Below, piece by piece: positions 16,050 to 23,902 of a stretch of DNA of 24,421 nt. The stretch covers positions 1-24,421 of the forward strand of contig NZ_JBLJBV010000006.1 in assembly GCF_047638075.1 (NCBI RefSeq), in the 5' to 3' direction. This stretch comes from UBA6197 sp047638075. Lineage in GTDB: Bacteria; Pseudomonadota; Alphaproteobacteria; Rhodobacterales; Rhodobacteraceae. Position 1 is the first letter of the stretch; the number at the start of each line of letters is the position of its first letter. Below the pieces are notes generated by a model, which was not told where the DNA came from, made no database searches, and saw nothing but the letters and a program-made list of their open reading frames with translations. Both the position numbers and the translations under genes were made by a program.

Positions 16050-16316
16050 ATGGCCAATACGCCCCAATCCCAGAAGCGCGCACGCCAGAACGAGCGCCGC
16101 AATGAAATCAACAAAGCGCGCCGTTCGCGGATCCGCACCTACCTGCGCAAGGTAGAAGAAGCGATTGCCTCGGGTAACCCCGACACGGCAGTTGCCGCTT
16201 TGCGTGCGGCACAGCCCGAGCTGGCCCGCGGTGTTACCAAAGGCGTTCTGCACAAGAACACCGTCGCGCGTAAAGTATCGCGGCTGGCCGCTCGCGTGAA
16301 AGCGCTGGCTGCCTGA
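16050..16316 (+). CDS. rpsT: 30S ribosomal protein S20
   Basis: S20 binds 16S rRNA near the bottom of helix 44. The protein has 88 residues, lysine- and arginine-rich. The start MANTPQSQKRARQNERRN and the helical repeat pattern with GVLHKNTVARKVSRLAARV at the C-terminus are typical. It has its own promoter (15978-16006) and a terminator at 16341-16378, so it is probably monocistronic. rpsT upstream of dnaA is a common alphaproteobacterial arrangement. Confidence 0.97.
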   Translation: MANTPQSQKRARQNERRNEINKARRSRIRTYLRKVEEAIASGNPDTAVAALRAAQPELARGVTKGVLHKNTVARKVSRLAARVKALAA

Positions 16317-16340
16317 TAAAGCCACGACTGATCGACATGG

Positions 16341-16378
16341 AAGGGCGCACCCAACAAGGTGTCGCCCTTTTCGTTTTT
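16341..16378 (+). terminator. rho-independent terminator of rpsT
   Basis: AAGGGCG pairs with CGCCCTT and CACC with GGTG, with one bulged T and a six-base CAACAA loop, followed by a T-rich tract (TTTTCGTTTTT). It lies 24 bp after the rpsT stop. Confidence 0.9.
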
Positions 16379-16520
16379 CTGACATTTCAATAGCCTGTGG
16401 CCTTTTTAGCAGCACATGCAGATTCGCAGCCACAAATGCTTCGTCAAGCGCGAAGATCGGTTGCGTGGCCTGCGGCGGGCTTGCTAGCTTCTGCAGGCGA
16501 TTCACGTCGCCTAGGGGGAC

Positions 16521-16598
16521 ATGACGCATCTTGGGAAAACTTGTCGCGCTGCTGCCAAGCGTGACAAAACCAAAACCGCCGGGCTGCATCGGCGCTGA
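16521..16598 (+). CDS. possible 25-codon leader ORF upstream of dnaA
   Basis: The ATG at 16521 follows GGGGGA closely and the frame runs 25 codons to TGA at 16596. The peptide starts MTHLGKTCRAAAKRDKTK and is basic. It lies between a possible promoter (16461-16490) and a terminator-like hairpin (16650-16684). No family is recognised. Chance occurrence is quite possible. Confidence 0.2.
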   Translation: MTHLGKTCRAAAKRDKTKTAGLHRR

Positions 16599-16649
16599 GG
16601 TGCGCATCTGATGGTGGGGATGAAAGATCCCCGCCGCATGATAAGAAGA

Positions 16650-16684
16650 CCGACCGCCGGGGCTTTCCGGCGGGTATTCTTTTG
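16650..16684 (+). terminator. terminator- or attenuator-like hairpin 134 bp before dnaA
   Basis: CCGCCGG (16654-16660) pairs with CCGGCGG (16667-16673) across a GGCTTT loop, followed by GTATTCTTTT. It could end a small transcript started near 16497 or attenuate transcription into dnaA. Confidence 0.5.
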
Positions 16685-16817
16685 TGTCCTTATATTGCTA
16701 GCGCCGCAAGGAGCGGAAGAAGACGGGTAAAACCGCTTTTTCGGTCCATTGAATTTGGCGTGGCTATTCTAGGGGAAGTGAAGCGGGCCGAAGCGTTTGA
16801 ATTTATGGGCAAAAATA

Positions 16818-18173
16818 ATGACTGAAGAAACCTGGGGGCGGGCGCGCAATGAACTTCTCAAAACTGTTGGGAAAAATAATTTTGTAACGTGGATTGAGCC
16901 ACTAAGATTGAATGAAGTAGCGGGCGGAATTGCTTGTTTCGATGCCCCGACAAAATTCATGCGCGATTGGGTATCGCGAAATTTTTCCGAACACATCCGC
17001 CGCGAACTGGTCAAGGCTGGACTTGGGGTTGATCGCGTCGACATCCGCGTGACCGAACTGCGTCCCGTCCCAGCCCGCGCTATAGCGCAGCCAAAACCCG
17101 CCAAGCCTGTTCGCCCCACCGATGAGGCCGAACTGCCCGGCGCGCCGCTGGATGCGCGGTTCACCTTTGACAGTTTCGTGGTGGGCAAGCCGAACGAGTT
17201 GGCCCATGCAGCGGCCCGTCGCGTTGCCGAAGGCGGGCCGGTGACGTTCAATCCGCTGTTTTTGTATGGTGGCGTGGGGCTGGGCAAGACCCACCTGATG
17301 CACGCCATCGCCCACGAATTGCAAAACCGCCGCCCCGAATTGCGGGTGCTGTATCTGTCGGCTGAACAATTCATGTACCGCTTTGTTCAGGCGCTGCGCG
17401 AACGTCAGATAATGGATTTCAAGGAACTGTTCCGCTCGGTCGATGTGCTGATGGTTGATGACGTCCAGTTCATCGCGGGCAAGGACAGCACGCAAGAAGA
17501 ATTTTTCCATACGTTCAACGCGTTGGTTGATCAGGGCAAACAGATCGTTATTTCCGCAGACCGCGCACCCGGTGAGATCAAGGATCTGGAAGAGCGAATC
17601 AAAAGCCGCCTGCAATGCGGGCTGGTCGTCGATCTGCATCCCACTGACTACGAATTGCGCCTTGGTATCTTGCAAACCAAGGCTGAGGCCTACCGCGCCC
17701 AGTATGCGGGCCTGAAACTGGCCGATGGCGTGTTGGAGTTTCTGGCGCACCGGATCACTACGAATGTGCGGGTGCTGGAGGGCGCGCTGACGCGGCTTTT
17801 TGCCTTTGCGTCACTGGTCGGGCGGGAAATCACGCTGGATCTGGCGCAGGAATGTCTGGTCGATATTCTGCGCGCCTCGGACCGCAAAGTCTCAATCGAA
17901 GAGATTCAGCGCAAGGTGGCCGAGCATTACAATATCCGTCTGTCGGATATGATCGGCCCGAAACGGGTGCGCACCATTGCGCGGCCGCGGCAGATTGCAA
18001 TGTATCTGGCCAAACAGATGACGACCCGGTCGCTGCCTGAAATTGGCCGTCGGTTTGGCGGGCGCGATCACACGACAATCATGCACGGTATTCGCAAGGT
18101 GGAAGAATTGAAGGGCGGCGACCGTCAAATAGCCGAAGATATTGACCTTCTACGCAGGCTTTTGGAGGCCTGA
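16818..18173 (+). CDS. dnaA: chromosomal replication initiator protein DnaA
   Basis: DnaA is an AAA+ ATPase that binds DnaA boxes and melts oriC. The protein has 451 residues. Domain I (1-70) includes NFVTWIEPLR; a short proline-rich linker spans about 80-110. Domain III has Walker A GGVGLGKTH at 151-159 and Walker B LMVDDVQF at 211-218. Domain IV has the DnaA signature GGRDHTTIMHG at 414-424. The ATG at 16818 was chosen by family start; an in-frame TTG seven codons upstream is possible. The ribosome binding site is weak, consistent with low expression. dnaN follows after 99 bp. Confidence 0.97.
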   Translation: MTEETWGRARNELLKTVGKNNFVTWIEPLRLNEVAGGIACFDAPTKFMRDWVSRNFSEHIRRELVKAGLGVDRVDIRVTELRPVPARAIAQPKPAKPVRPTDEAELPGAPLDARFTFDSFVVGKPNELAHAAARRVAEGGPVTFNPLFLYGGVGLGKTHLMHAIAHELQNRRPELRVLYLSAEQFMYRFVQALRERQIMDFKELFRSVDVLMVDDVQFIAGKDSTQEEFFHTFNALVDQGKQIVISADRAPGEIKDLEERIKSRLQCGLVVDLHPTDYELRLGILQTKAEAYRAQYAGLKLADGVLEFLAHRITTNVRVLEGALTRLFAFASLVGREITLDLAQECLVDILRASDRKVSIEEIQRKVAEHYNIRLSDMIGPKRVRTIARPRQIAMYLAKQMTTRSLPEIGRRFGGRDHTTIMHGIRKVEELKGGDRQIAEDIDLLRRLLEA

Positions 18174-18180
18174 GCCTTGA

Positions 18181-18200
18181 CGGTTGCTTTAAAGCAACCG
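18181..18200 (+). repeat. perfect 20-bp palindrome between dnaA and dnaN
   Basis: CGGTTGCTTTAAAGCAACCG is a perfect inverted repeat starting seven bases after the dnaA stop. As RNA it forms an eight-pair stem with a UUAA loop. No T-run follows, so it is not a standard terminator. Confidence 0.85.
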
Positions 18201-18216
18201 AATGTCCTGAAAAATC

Positions 18217-18244
18217 TTGAGCCTGCGCGGAAAGCTGCTAGTTT
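18217..18244 (+). promoter_or_regulatory. possible dnaN promoter
   Basis: TTGAGC (18217-18222) and TAGTTT (18239-18244) are separated by 16 bp, with the dnaN ATG 28 bp further on. It would allow dnaN expression independent of dnaA. Confidence 0.35.
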
Positions 18245-18272
18245 TCCGCTCCCGGCTATCTTGGGGGTGGAT

Positions 18273-19391
18273 ATGAAGATCAGCATCGAACGCGCGACAC
18301 TGCTGAAGGCAGTTGCGCAGGCACAATCGGTCGTCGAGCGGCGCAATACTATTCCGATCCTGGCGAATGTGCTGATCGAGGCCGAGGGCAACACCGTGTC
18401 CTTCCGCGCCACCGATCTGGACATCGAAGTGGTCGACAAGGCATCGGCACAGGTAGAGCGCGCAGGCGCGACCACGGTTTCGGCCGTGATGCTGCACGAA
18501 ATCGTGCGCAAATTGCCGGATGGGGCGCTGATCAACCTTAGCGATGACCCTGCAACAGGGCGGCTGTCGGTGATGGCGGGGCGCTCCAGTTTCAATCTGG
18601 CGACGCTTCCAAAAGAAGATTTCCCGGTTATGGCCAGCTCGGAATATACCGCCAATTTCAGCGCCCCGGCGGGTGTGCTGCGGCGGCTGTTCGATAAATC
18701 AAAATTTGCCATATCCACGGAAGAGACGCGCTACTACCTGAACGGCGTCTATATGCATGTCTCAACCGGCGAGGATGGCCCGGTGTTGCGCTGTGTCGCG
18801 ACCGATGGTCACCGTCTGGCGCGCATTGATGCGCCCCTGCCTGAGGGTGCTCAAGGCATGCCCGGCGTGATCGTGCCGCGCAAAACCGTGAATGAGATGC
18901 GCAAGCTGCTGGATGAAGATGATGCACAGATCGCCGTTTCGGTGTCAGAAACCAAGATCCGCTTTGCTACGCCGCTGATTACCCTGACCTCGAAAGTCAT
19001 CGACGGCACCTTCCCCGATTACACCCGCGTAATCCCGCAAGGTAACACCCGCCGGCTAGAGGTGGACGCGTCAGAGTTTGCCAAGGCGGTGGACCGCGTT
19101 GCGACGGTTTCGTCGGAACGGTCACGCGCAGTTAAGCTGAGCCTGGATGAAGACCGTCTGGTGCTGTCGGTGAACGCCCCGGATGCGGGCGCGGCAGAAG
19201 AAGAACTGGCCGTTGCCTATGCTGACGAGCGTTTGGAAATTGGCTTCAACGCGAAATACCTGTTGGAAATTGCCAGTCAGGTAGACCGTGAAAATGCCGT
19301 GTTCCTGTTCAACTCGTCGGGCGATCCGACCCTGATGCGTGAAGGCAATGACACCTCGGCCGTCTATGTGGTCATGCCGATGCGGGTGTGA
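18273..19391 (+). CDS. dnaN: DNA polymerase III subunit beta (sliding clamp)
   Basis: The beta clamp is a ring dimer that tethers polymerase III and many repair proteins to DNA. The protein has 372 residues, normal length. The start MKISIERATLLKAVAQAQSV, the internal VVERRNTIPILANVLIEAEG, and the C-terminal VYVVMPMRV clamp tail are typical. The ATG at 18273 follows GGGGTGG; an upstream frame opening at 18177 only translates the intergenic palindrome. It is followed by recF after 49 bp. Confidence 0.97.
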   Translation: MKISIERATLLKAVAQAQSVVERRNTIPILANVLIEAEGNTVSFRATDLDIEVVDKASAQVERAGATTVSAVMLHEIVRKLPDGALINLSDDPATGRLSVMAGRSSFNLATLPKEDFPVMASSEYTANFSAPAGVLRRLFDKSKFAISTEETRYYLNGVYMHVSTGEDGPVLRCVATDGHRLARIDAPLPEGAQGMPGVIVPRKTVNEMRKLLDEDDAQIAVSVSETKIRFATPLITLTSKVIDGTFPDYTRVIPQGNTRRLEVDASEFAKAVDRVATVSSERSRAVKLSLDEDRLVLSVNAPDAGAAEEELAVAYADERLEIGFNAKYLLEIASQVDRENAVFLFNSSGDPTLMREGNDTSAVYVVMPMRV

Positions 19392-19440
19392 TTTCCGCCC
19401 CCTATTTTTGGCGGGGACGGTTTTTCGAAGATGAAGAGGT

Positions 19441-20505
19441 ATGGCGGTGCTGACCGAACTGACGTTGTTGCAGTTTCGGTCTCATCGGCGATTGACGCTG
19501 GCGCTTGATGGGCGCCCGGTCGTCTTTTTTGGCCCGAATGGTGCGGGCAAGACCAACATTCTTGAAGCGGTTTCGCTACTGTCGCCGGGCCGCGGGCTGC
19601 GCCGGGCCGGGCCGGATGAATTGGCCCGCCGCGATGGGGCTGTCGGGTGGAAAATCCGGGCCGCGCTGGGCGCGGGCCATGAGGTGGAAACTTCGGCCCA
19701 GCCGGGTGCCGCGCGTGAGGTGCGGATTGATGGCAAACCGGCGCCTCAGGTGGCGCTGGGGCGGCTTTGTCGGGTATTGTGGCTGGTGCCGAGCATGGAC
19801 CGGCTATGGACCGAAGGGGCCGAGGGGCGCCGCCGCTTCCTGGACCGGATGACCCTGTCTTTTCTGCCGCATCACGCTGAAGCCGTGTTGGTCTATGAAA
19901 AGGCGATGCGTGAACGCAACCGCCTGCTGAAAGACATGGTTCGCGATCCGGCATGGTATGCGGCCCTTGAGGGGCAGATGGCCGAGGCCGGGGTGGTAAT
20001 ATCAACCAATCGCGCGACTGCGCTGGCCCGGATTTCTGCCGCGCAGAAAGGGGCTGCGACCTCGTTCCCGGCGGCGGATATGGCAATCGACGGTGCGGGC
20101 CCCAAAGATCTGGCTGGGGCCTTGGCCGAGGGGCGCGGGCGCGACATGGCAGCGGGCCGCACGTTGCTGGGGCCACATCGCGCGGACCTGTCAGCGATCT
20201 ACGCCGAAAAAGCTGTGCCCGCGGCGCAATGTTCGACCGGAGAGCAAAAGGCGCTGCTGATTTCGCTGATACTGGCAAATGCGCGCGCTTTGACAGATGA
20301 AACGGGGCAGGCCCCGGTCTTGTTGCTGGATGAGGTGGCCGCCCACCTGGATGAGGCCCGCCGCGCCGCCCTTTATGACGAGATTTGCACCCTGAAGGCA
20401 CAGGCCTTCATGACGGGAACAGAGCCTGAATTATTCAGCACACTCGGCCCTCGGGCGCAGGTGTTTGCGGTCAGCGAAGACGGTGTCATGCAGACCCCCC
20501 TTTAA
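19441..20505 (+). CDS. recF: DNA replication/repair protein RecF
   Basis: RecF is an SMC/ABC-type ATPase that with RecO and RecR loads RecA at gaps. The protein has 354 residues. LQFRSHRRLTL leads to Walker A GPNGAGKT at 31-38, signature STGEQK at 265-270, and Walker B VLLLDE at 293-298 followed by AAHLD. AAGAGG sits one base before the ATG, so the spacing is tight. It probably shares transcription with dnaN. Confidence 0.96.
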   Translation: MAVLTELTLLQFRSHRRLTLALDGRPVVFFGPNGAGKTNILEAVSLLSPGRGLRRAGPDELARRDGAVGWKIRAALGAGHEVETSAQPGAAREVRIDGKPAPQVALGRLCRVLWLVPSMDRLWTEGAEGRRRFLDRMTLSFLPHHAEAVLVYEKAMRERNRLLKDMVRDPAWYAALEGQMAEAGVVISTNRATALARISAAQKGAATSFPAADMAIDGAGPKDLAGALAEGRGRDMAAGRTLLGPHRADLSAIYAEKAVPAAQCSTGEQKALLISLILANARALTDETGQAPVLLLDEVAAHLDEARRAALYDEICTLKAQAFMTGTEPELFSTLGPRAQVFAVSEDGVMQTPL

Positions 20506-20542
20506 GCCCTAAATATGGTGGGTCGGGCGTGACAAACCCGGC

Positions 20543-20570
20543 TTGAACACCTATAAGCAGTGGATAAAAT
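20543..20570 (+). promoter_or_regulatory. possible gyrB promoter with DnaA-box-like sequence
   Basis: TTGAAC (20543-20548) and TAAAAT (20565-20570) are separated by 16 bp. AGTGGATAA (20559-20567) overlaps the -10; on the other strand it reads TTATCCACT, one mismatch from the DnaA box TTATCCACA. Confidence 0.4.
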
Positions 20571-20585
20571 CCAAGGTAGGCAGGC

Positions 20586-23006
20586 ATGACCGAAGACACC
20601 CAGAAGCCGGAAGAATACGGCGCCGATTCCATCAAGGTTCTCAAGGGCTTGGAAGCTGTCCGCAAACGTCCCGGCATGTACATCGGGGATACCGACGATG
20701 GCTCAGGCTTGCACCATATGGTGTACGAGGTCGTTGATAATGGAATTGACGAGGTTTTGGCCGGTCATGCCGATTATGTGACCGTGATCATCCACTCTGA
20801 CAGCTCGGTTTCGGTTCGTGATAACGGGCGCGGGATTCCCACCGCCATCCACGCCGAAGAGGGCGTTTCAGCCGCCGAAGTGATCATGACGCAGCTTCAC
20901 GCAGGCGGTAAATTCGACCAGAACAGCTATAAGGTTTCGGGCGGGTTGCACGGCGTTGGCGTATCGGTGGTGAACGCCCTGTCGGAGTGGTTGGAACTGC
21001 GGATCTGGCGCAATGGCAAGGAACACTACGCCAAGTTCGTGCATGGCGATACCGCAGAAAGCCTGCGGGTTGTGGGGGATGCGCCGCCGGGTGAAAAAGG
21101 CACCGAAGTGCGGTTTTTGCCCAGCCTGGAGACGTTTTCAAACCTGGATTTCAGCTTCAAGACCTTGGAAAACCGGCTTCGGGAACTGGCTTTCCTGAAT
21201 TCGGGGGTGAAAATCGTTTTGCAAGATCGCCGCCCGGTCGAGCCACTGGAGACGGAGTTGTTTTATGAGGGCGGTGTGCGGGAATTCGTGCGTTATCTGG
21301 ACCGCTCCAAAACTTCGGCAATGACCGAGCCGATCTTTATTATAGGCGAGCGCGCCGGGATCACGGTCGAAGTAGCGATGTGGTGGAATGACAGCTACCA
21401 TGAAAACGTCCTGCCCTTTACCAATAACATTCCGCAGCGCGATGGCGGCACCCACTTGGCCGGTTTTCGCGGGGCGCTGACACGAACTATAAACTCTTAC
21501 GCTCAAACCAGCGGGATCGCGAAGAAGGAAAAGATTGATTTTACCGGCGATGATGCGCGCGAAGGCCTGACTTGCGTCTTGTCGGTCAAGGTGCCGGACC
21601 CCAAATTCTCTAGCCAGACCAAAGACAAACTTGTTTCATCCGAGGTGCGGCCCGCAGTCGAGAACCTCGTGAACGAAAAGCTGGGTGAGTGGTTCGAGGA
21701 AAACCCCAGCGAAGCAAAGATCATTGTCGGCAAGATCGTCGAAGCCGCCTTGGCCCGCGAAGCCGCCCGCAAGGCGCGCGAATTGACCCGCCGCAAGACG
21801 GCGATGGACGTGGCGTCATTGCCCGGTAAACTGGCGGACTGCCAGGAAAAAGACCCGGCGCTGTCAGAACTTTTCATCGTCGAGGGTGACAGCGCTGGTG
21901 GATCGGCCAAGCAGGGCCGCTCTCGGAAAAATCAGGCGGTGCTGCCGCTACGCGGCAAAATTCTGAACGTGGAACGCGCGCGATTTGACCGGATGCTGTC
22001 CAGCGACATGATCGGAACACTGATCACGGCATTGGGCACCGGCATCGGCCGCGAAGAGTTCAACCTGCAAAAGGCCCGCTACCACAAGATCATCATCATG
22101 ACCGATGCTGACGTCGACGGCGCGCACATCCGCACCTTGCTGCTGACCTTCTTCTTCCGTCAGATGCCCGAGCTGATCGACGCGGGTTATCTTTATATTG
22201 CCCAACCGCCGCTATACAAAGTTGCCCGCGGTAAATCTGAAGTTTACTTGAAAGATCAGGCGGCATTAGAGGATTACCTTATAAATCAGGGCGTTGAAGG
22301 TGCGATTTTGCGTTTGGGTAGCGGCGAAGAAATTACCGGCGCCGATCTGATCCGTCTGGCGGAAGAGGCGCGGACCATCAAACGCAGCCTGCAAGCGTTT
22401 CCAACACATTACCCGCAACACATACTTGAACAATCTGCTATCGCCGGCGCGCTTTTACCGGGCCGAATAGACGCCGATGCCCAGGGCGTTGCCGATGAGG
22501 TTGCCCGCCGCCTGGACCTTGTGGCGCTGGAATACGAACGCGGCTGGCAAGGCCGCCCGACACCGGATCATGGTCTGCGACTTGCCCGTCTAGTGCGTGG
22601 CGTAGAAGAGGTCCGTACGCTGGATGGCACGGTTTTACGCTCGGGCGAGGCGCGCCGCCTGGCCCTGCATACCGAGACGCTGCGCGAGGTATATGAGACC
22701 CCAGCGCGGTTGATACGCAAAGAGCGCGAGCAGCTTATTCACGGTCCGATGGAACTGTTGGCGGCGATTTTGGCAGAAGGCGAAAAAGGATTGTCACTTC
22801 AGCGCTATAAGGGCTTGGGTGAAATGAACCCTGAACAGTTGTGGGAAACGACACTTGACCCATCGGCGCGCACTCTGCTGCAAGTAAAAATAGACGATGT
22901 CGCAGATGCCGATGACATTTTCACCAAACTGATGGGCGACATCGTTGAACCGCGTCGCGATTTCATCCAGCAAAACGCCTTGAACGTCGAGCACCTTGAT
23001 TTCTGA
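20586..23006 (+). CDS. gyrB: DNA gyrase subunit B
   Basis: GyrB is the ATPase subunit of DNA gyrase (A2B2), which introduces negative supercoils. The protein has 806 residues. In the GHKL ATPase domain, YEVVDNGIDE contains catalytic Glu48, DNGRGIP is at 79-85, and GGLHGVGVSVVNALS follows; QTKDKL is the transducer lysine loop. The TOPRIM domain has EGDSAGG at 433-439 and DADVDGAH at 507-514. QRYKGLGEMNPEQLW is near the C-terminus. gyrA is not in the window. It is 80 bp after recF. Confidence 0.98.
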   Translation: MTEDTQKPEEYGADSIKVLKGLEAVRKRPGMYIGDTDDGSGLHHMVYEVVDNGIDEVLAGHADYVTVIIHSDSSVSVRDNGRGIPTAIHAEEGVSAAEVIMTQLHAGGKFDQNSYKVSGGLHGVGVSVVNALSEWLELRIWRNGKEHYAKFVHGDTAESLRVVGDAPPGEKGTEVRFLPSLETFSNLDFSFKTLENRLRELAFLNSGVKIVLQDRRPVEPLETELFYEGGVREFVRYLDRSKTSAMTEPIFIIGERAGITVEVAMWWNDSYHENVLPFTNNIPQRDGGTHLAGFRGALTRTINSYAQTSGIAKKEKIDFTGDDAREGLTCVLSVKVPDPKFSSQTKDKLVSSEVRPAVENLVNEKLGEWFEENPSEAKIIVGKIVEAALAREAARKARELTRRKTAMDVASLPGKLADCQEKDPALSELFIVEGDSAGGSAKQGRSRKNQAVLPLRGKILNVERARFDRMLSSDMIGTLITALGTGIGREEFNLQKARYHKIIIMTDADVDGAHIRTLLLTFFFRQMPELIDAGYLYIAQPPLYKVARGKSEVYLKDQAALEDYLINQGVEGAILRLGSGEEITGADLIRLAEEARTIKRSLQAFPTHYPQHILEQSAIAGALLPGRIDADAQGVADEVARRLDLVALEYERGWQGRPTPDHGLRLARLVRGVEEVRTLDGTVLRSGEARRLALHTETLREVYETPARLIRKEREQLIHGPMELLAAILAEGEKGLSLQRYKGLGEMNPEQLWETTLDPSARTLLQVKIDDVADADDIFTKLMGDIVEPRRDFIQQNALNVEHLDF

Positions 23007-23232
23007 TCGCTTGTAGTAGGGACGCGGGTGTTTTTTCGCGTTTCGCGCCTGATACTTCGCTATGACCTGTTGTTTATCAATCCATTGACACGGTATTGAA
23101 GATTGGCGTTTGCGGCCACGGCTGCTTTCAGCGGGGGTCTTCTGATGTTTTGTTGGGGACCTATATACTCAACTAGCCGCGCGTTGCTTTCGTGGCGGTG
23201 TGGTGCCGCCACGCCGCAAAAAATCGCAAAAC
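23007..23232. other. gyrB downstream region with hairpin
   Basis: There is no gene here. CGTGGCGG (23191-23198) pairs with CCGCCACG (23206-23213) across a seven-base loop, but no T-run follows on either strand. A weak ACGCG/CGCGT hairpin with T-rich loop lies at about 23021-23040 and might end gyrB. A TTGACA at 23085-23090 has no -10 partner. Confidence 0.45.
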
Positions 23233-23502
23233 TTAGCCTTTGATCTGGTTTGAGTTATAGATGTTTGCCAACCTCTCTGCTTCTCTTCTGCCGCCCTCTA
23301 AGATGTTGGCCTTTTTCAGAATGTAGCGGGGGTACTTAGTGGGCAGAGATATTTCCCTAAACCACTTGCGAAAAGCAGAAAGTGCGGCGTCGGGATACGC
23401 CCATACCTGTTGAAAGATATTCGCGCTTTGCGGGTACTCAGGTGGGTAGTCGTGATGGTATGGGATGCGCCCGGCGCAATCTTTGTTAACGTCATTTGCG
23501 GT
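23233..23502 (-). pseudogene. C-terminal remnant of an unrecognised protein
   Basis: A minus-strand frame of 89 codons is open between a TAG at 23503-23505 and a TAA at 23233-23235. It has no ATG or usual alternative start at its beginning. Its residues look genuinely coding: YPQSANIFQQVWAYPDAALS, then FRKWFREISLPTKYPRYILK, then EGGRREAERLANIYNSNQ. Composition is aromatic, charged and non-repetitive. An overlapping frame with an ATG gives low-quality sequence. The upstream part was probably lost at the junction with the IS remnants. I do not recognise the family. Confidence 0.45.
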
Positions 23503-23607
23503 CTAATAGAGCCCCAATTTGTCCCGACACCGCCATGGGTAATCCCCCCGAAGTTAAGGGGTACGCAGAAGTAGGATTTTCTCGGCAATATGCATGGGGA
23601 ATTTTGA

Positions 23608-23670
23608 ATGAAGATGACGAGATATAGCGAACGCCAGATCCTTGCGATCCTACGCCAGGCCGAAGGTGGT
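23608..23670 (+). mobile_element. IS3-family transposase OrfA, N-terminal fragment
   Basis: The 21 codons from the ATG at 23608 include TRYSERQILAILRQAEGG, the start of a helix-turn-helix OrfA of IS3-type elements. After AEGG the frame turns into unrelated sequence because an IS256-type fragment begins. A CCCC-N8-GGGG inverted repeat upstream (about 23547-23562) may belong to the IS end. It is nonfunctional. Confidence 0.7.
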
Positions 23671-23805
23671 GGTCTTCCCCAACGAGGCGTCCATCATGCG
23701 TCTGATCGGGGCCGTCCTGTTCGAGCAGAACGACGAATGGCAGACCTCGCGCCGCTACATGATGGTCGAGGCCTTTGCCCAAATCGACAAAGAGGAGATC
23801 GGCCC
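23663..23805 (+). mobile_element. IS256-family transposase, C-terminal fragment
   Basis: A frame shifted relative to the preceding OrfA fragment reads KVVVFPNEASIMRLIGAVLF then EQNDEWQTSRRYMMVEAFAQ and IDKEEIGPI, matching the C-terminus of IS256/mutator-type transposases. The catalytic DDE region is absent. It loses similarity after EEIGPI, where an IS3 OrfB tail begins in another frame. Confidence 0.7.
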
Positions 23806-23862
23806 CATTCATCACTCGGCGGGAAAAGCCCTTGGCATTTAAGCGAAGGGCCGCATAAATGA
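23797..23862 (+). mobile_element. IS3-family transposase OrfB, C-terminal fragment
   Basis: In the same frame as the OrfA start at 23608, the last 21 codons read DRPHSSLGGKSPWHLSEGPH and stop at 23860-23862. RPHSSLG is the conserved tail of IS3-type OrfB integrase domains. The D and two E catalytic residues are not present. Confidence 0.6.
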
Positions 23863-23902
23863 GTTGAGAGGCCAGAAAGCAAGCGTGACAAGACCAGGTG
23901 GG

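Larger units (their letters stand above)
16379..16817. other. dnaA upstream region
   Basis: About 440 bp with no conserved gene. It holds a possible promoter (TTGCGT 16461-16466, TAGCTT 16485-16490, 18-bp spacer), a possible 25-codon ORF, a GGGGAT/ATCCCC hairpin (16617-16622 with 16627-16632), and a terminator-like hairpin at 16650-16684. I found no cluster of DnaA boxes (TTATCCACA, allowing one mismatch), so this does not look like oriC. Confidence 0.5.
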
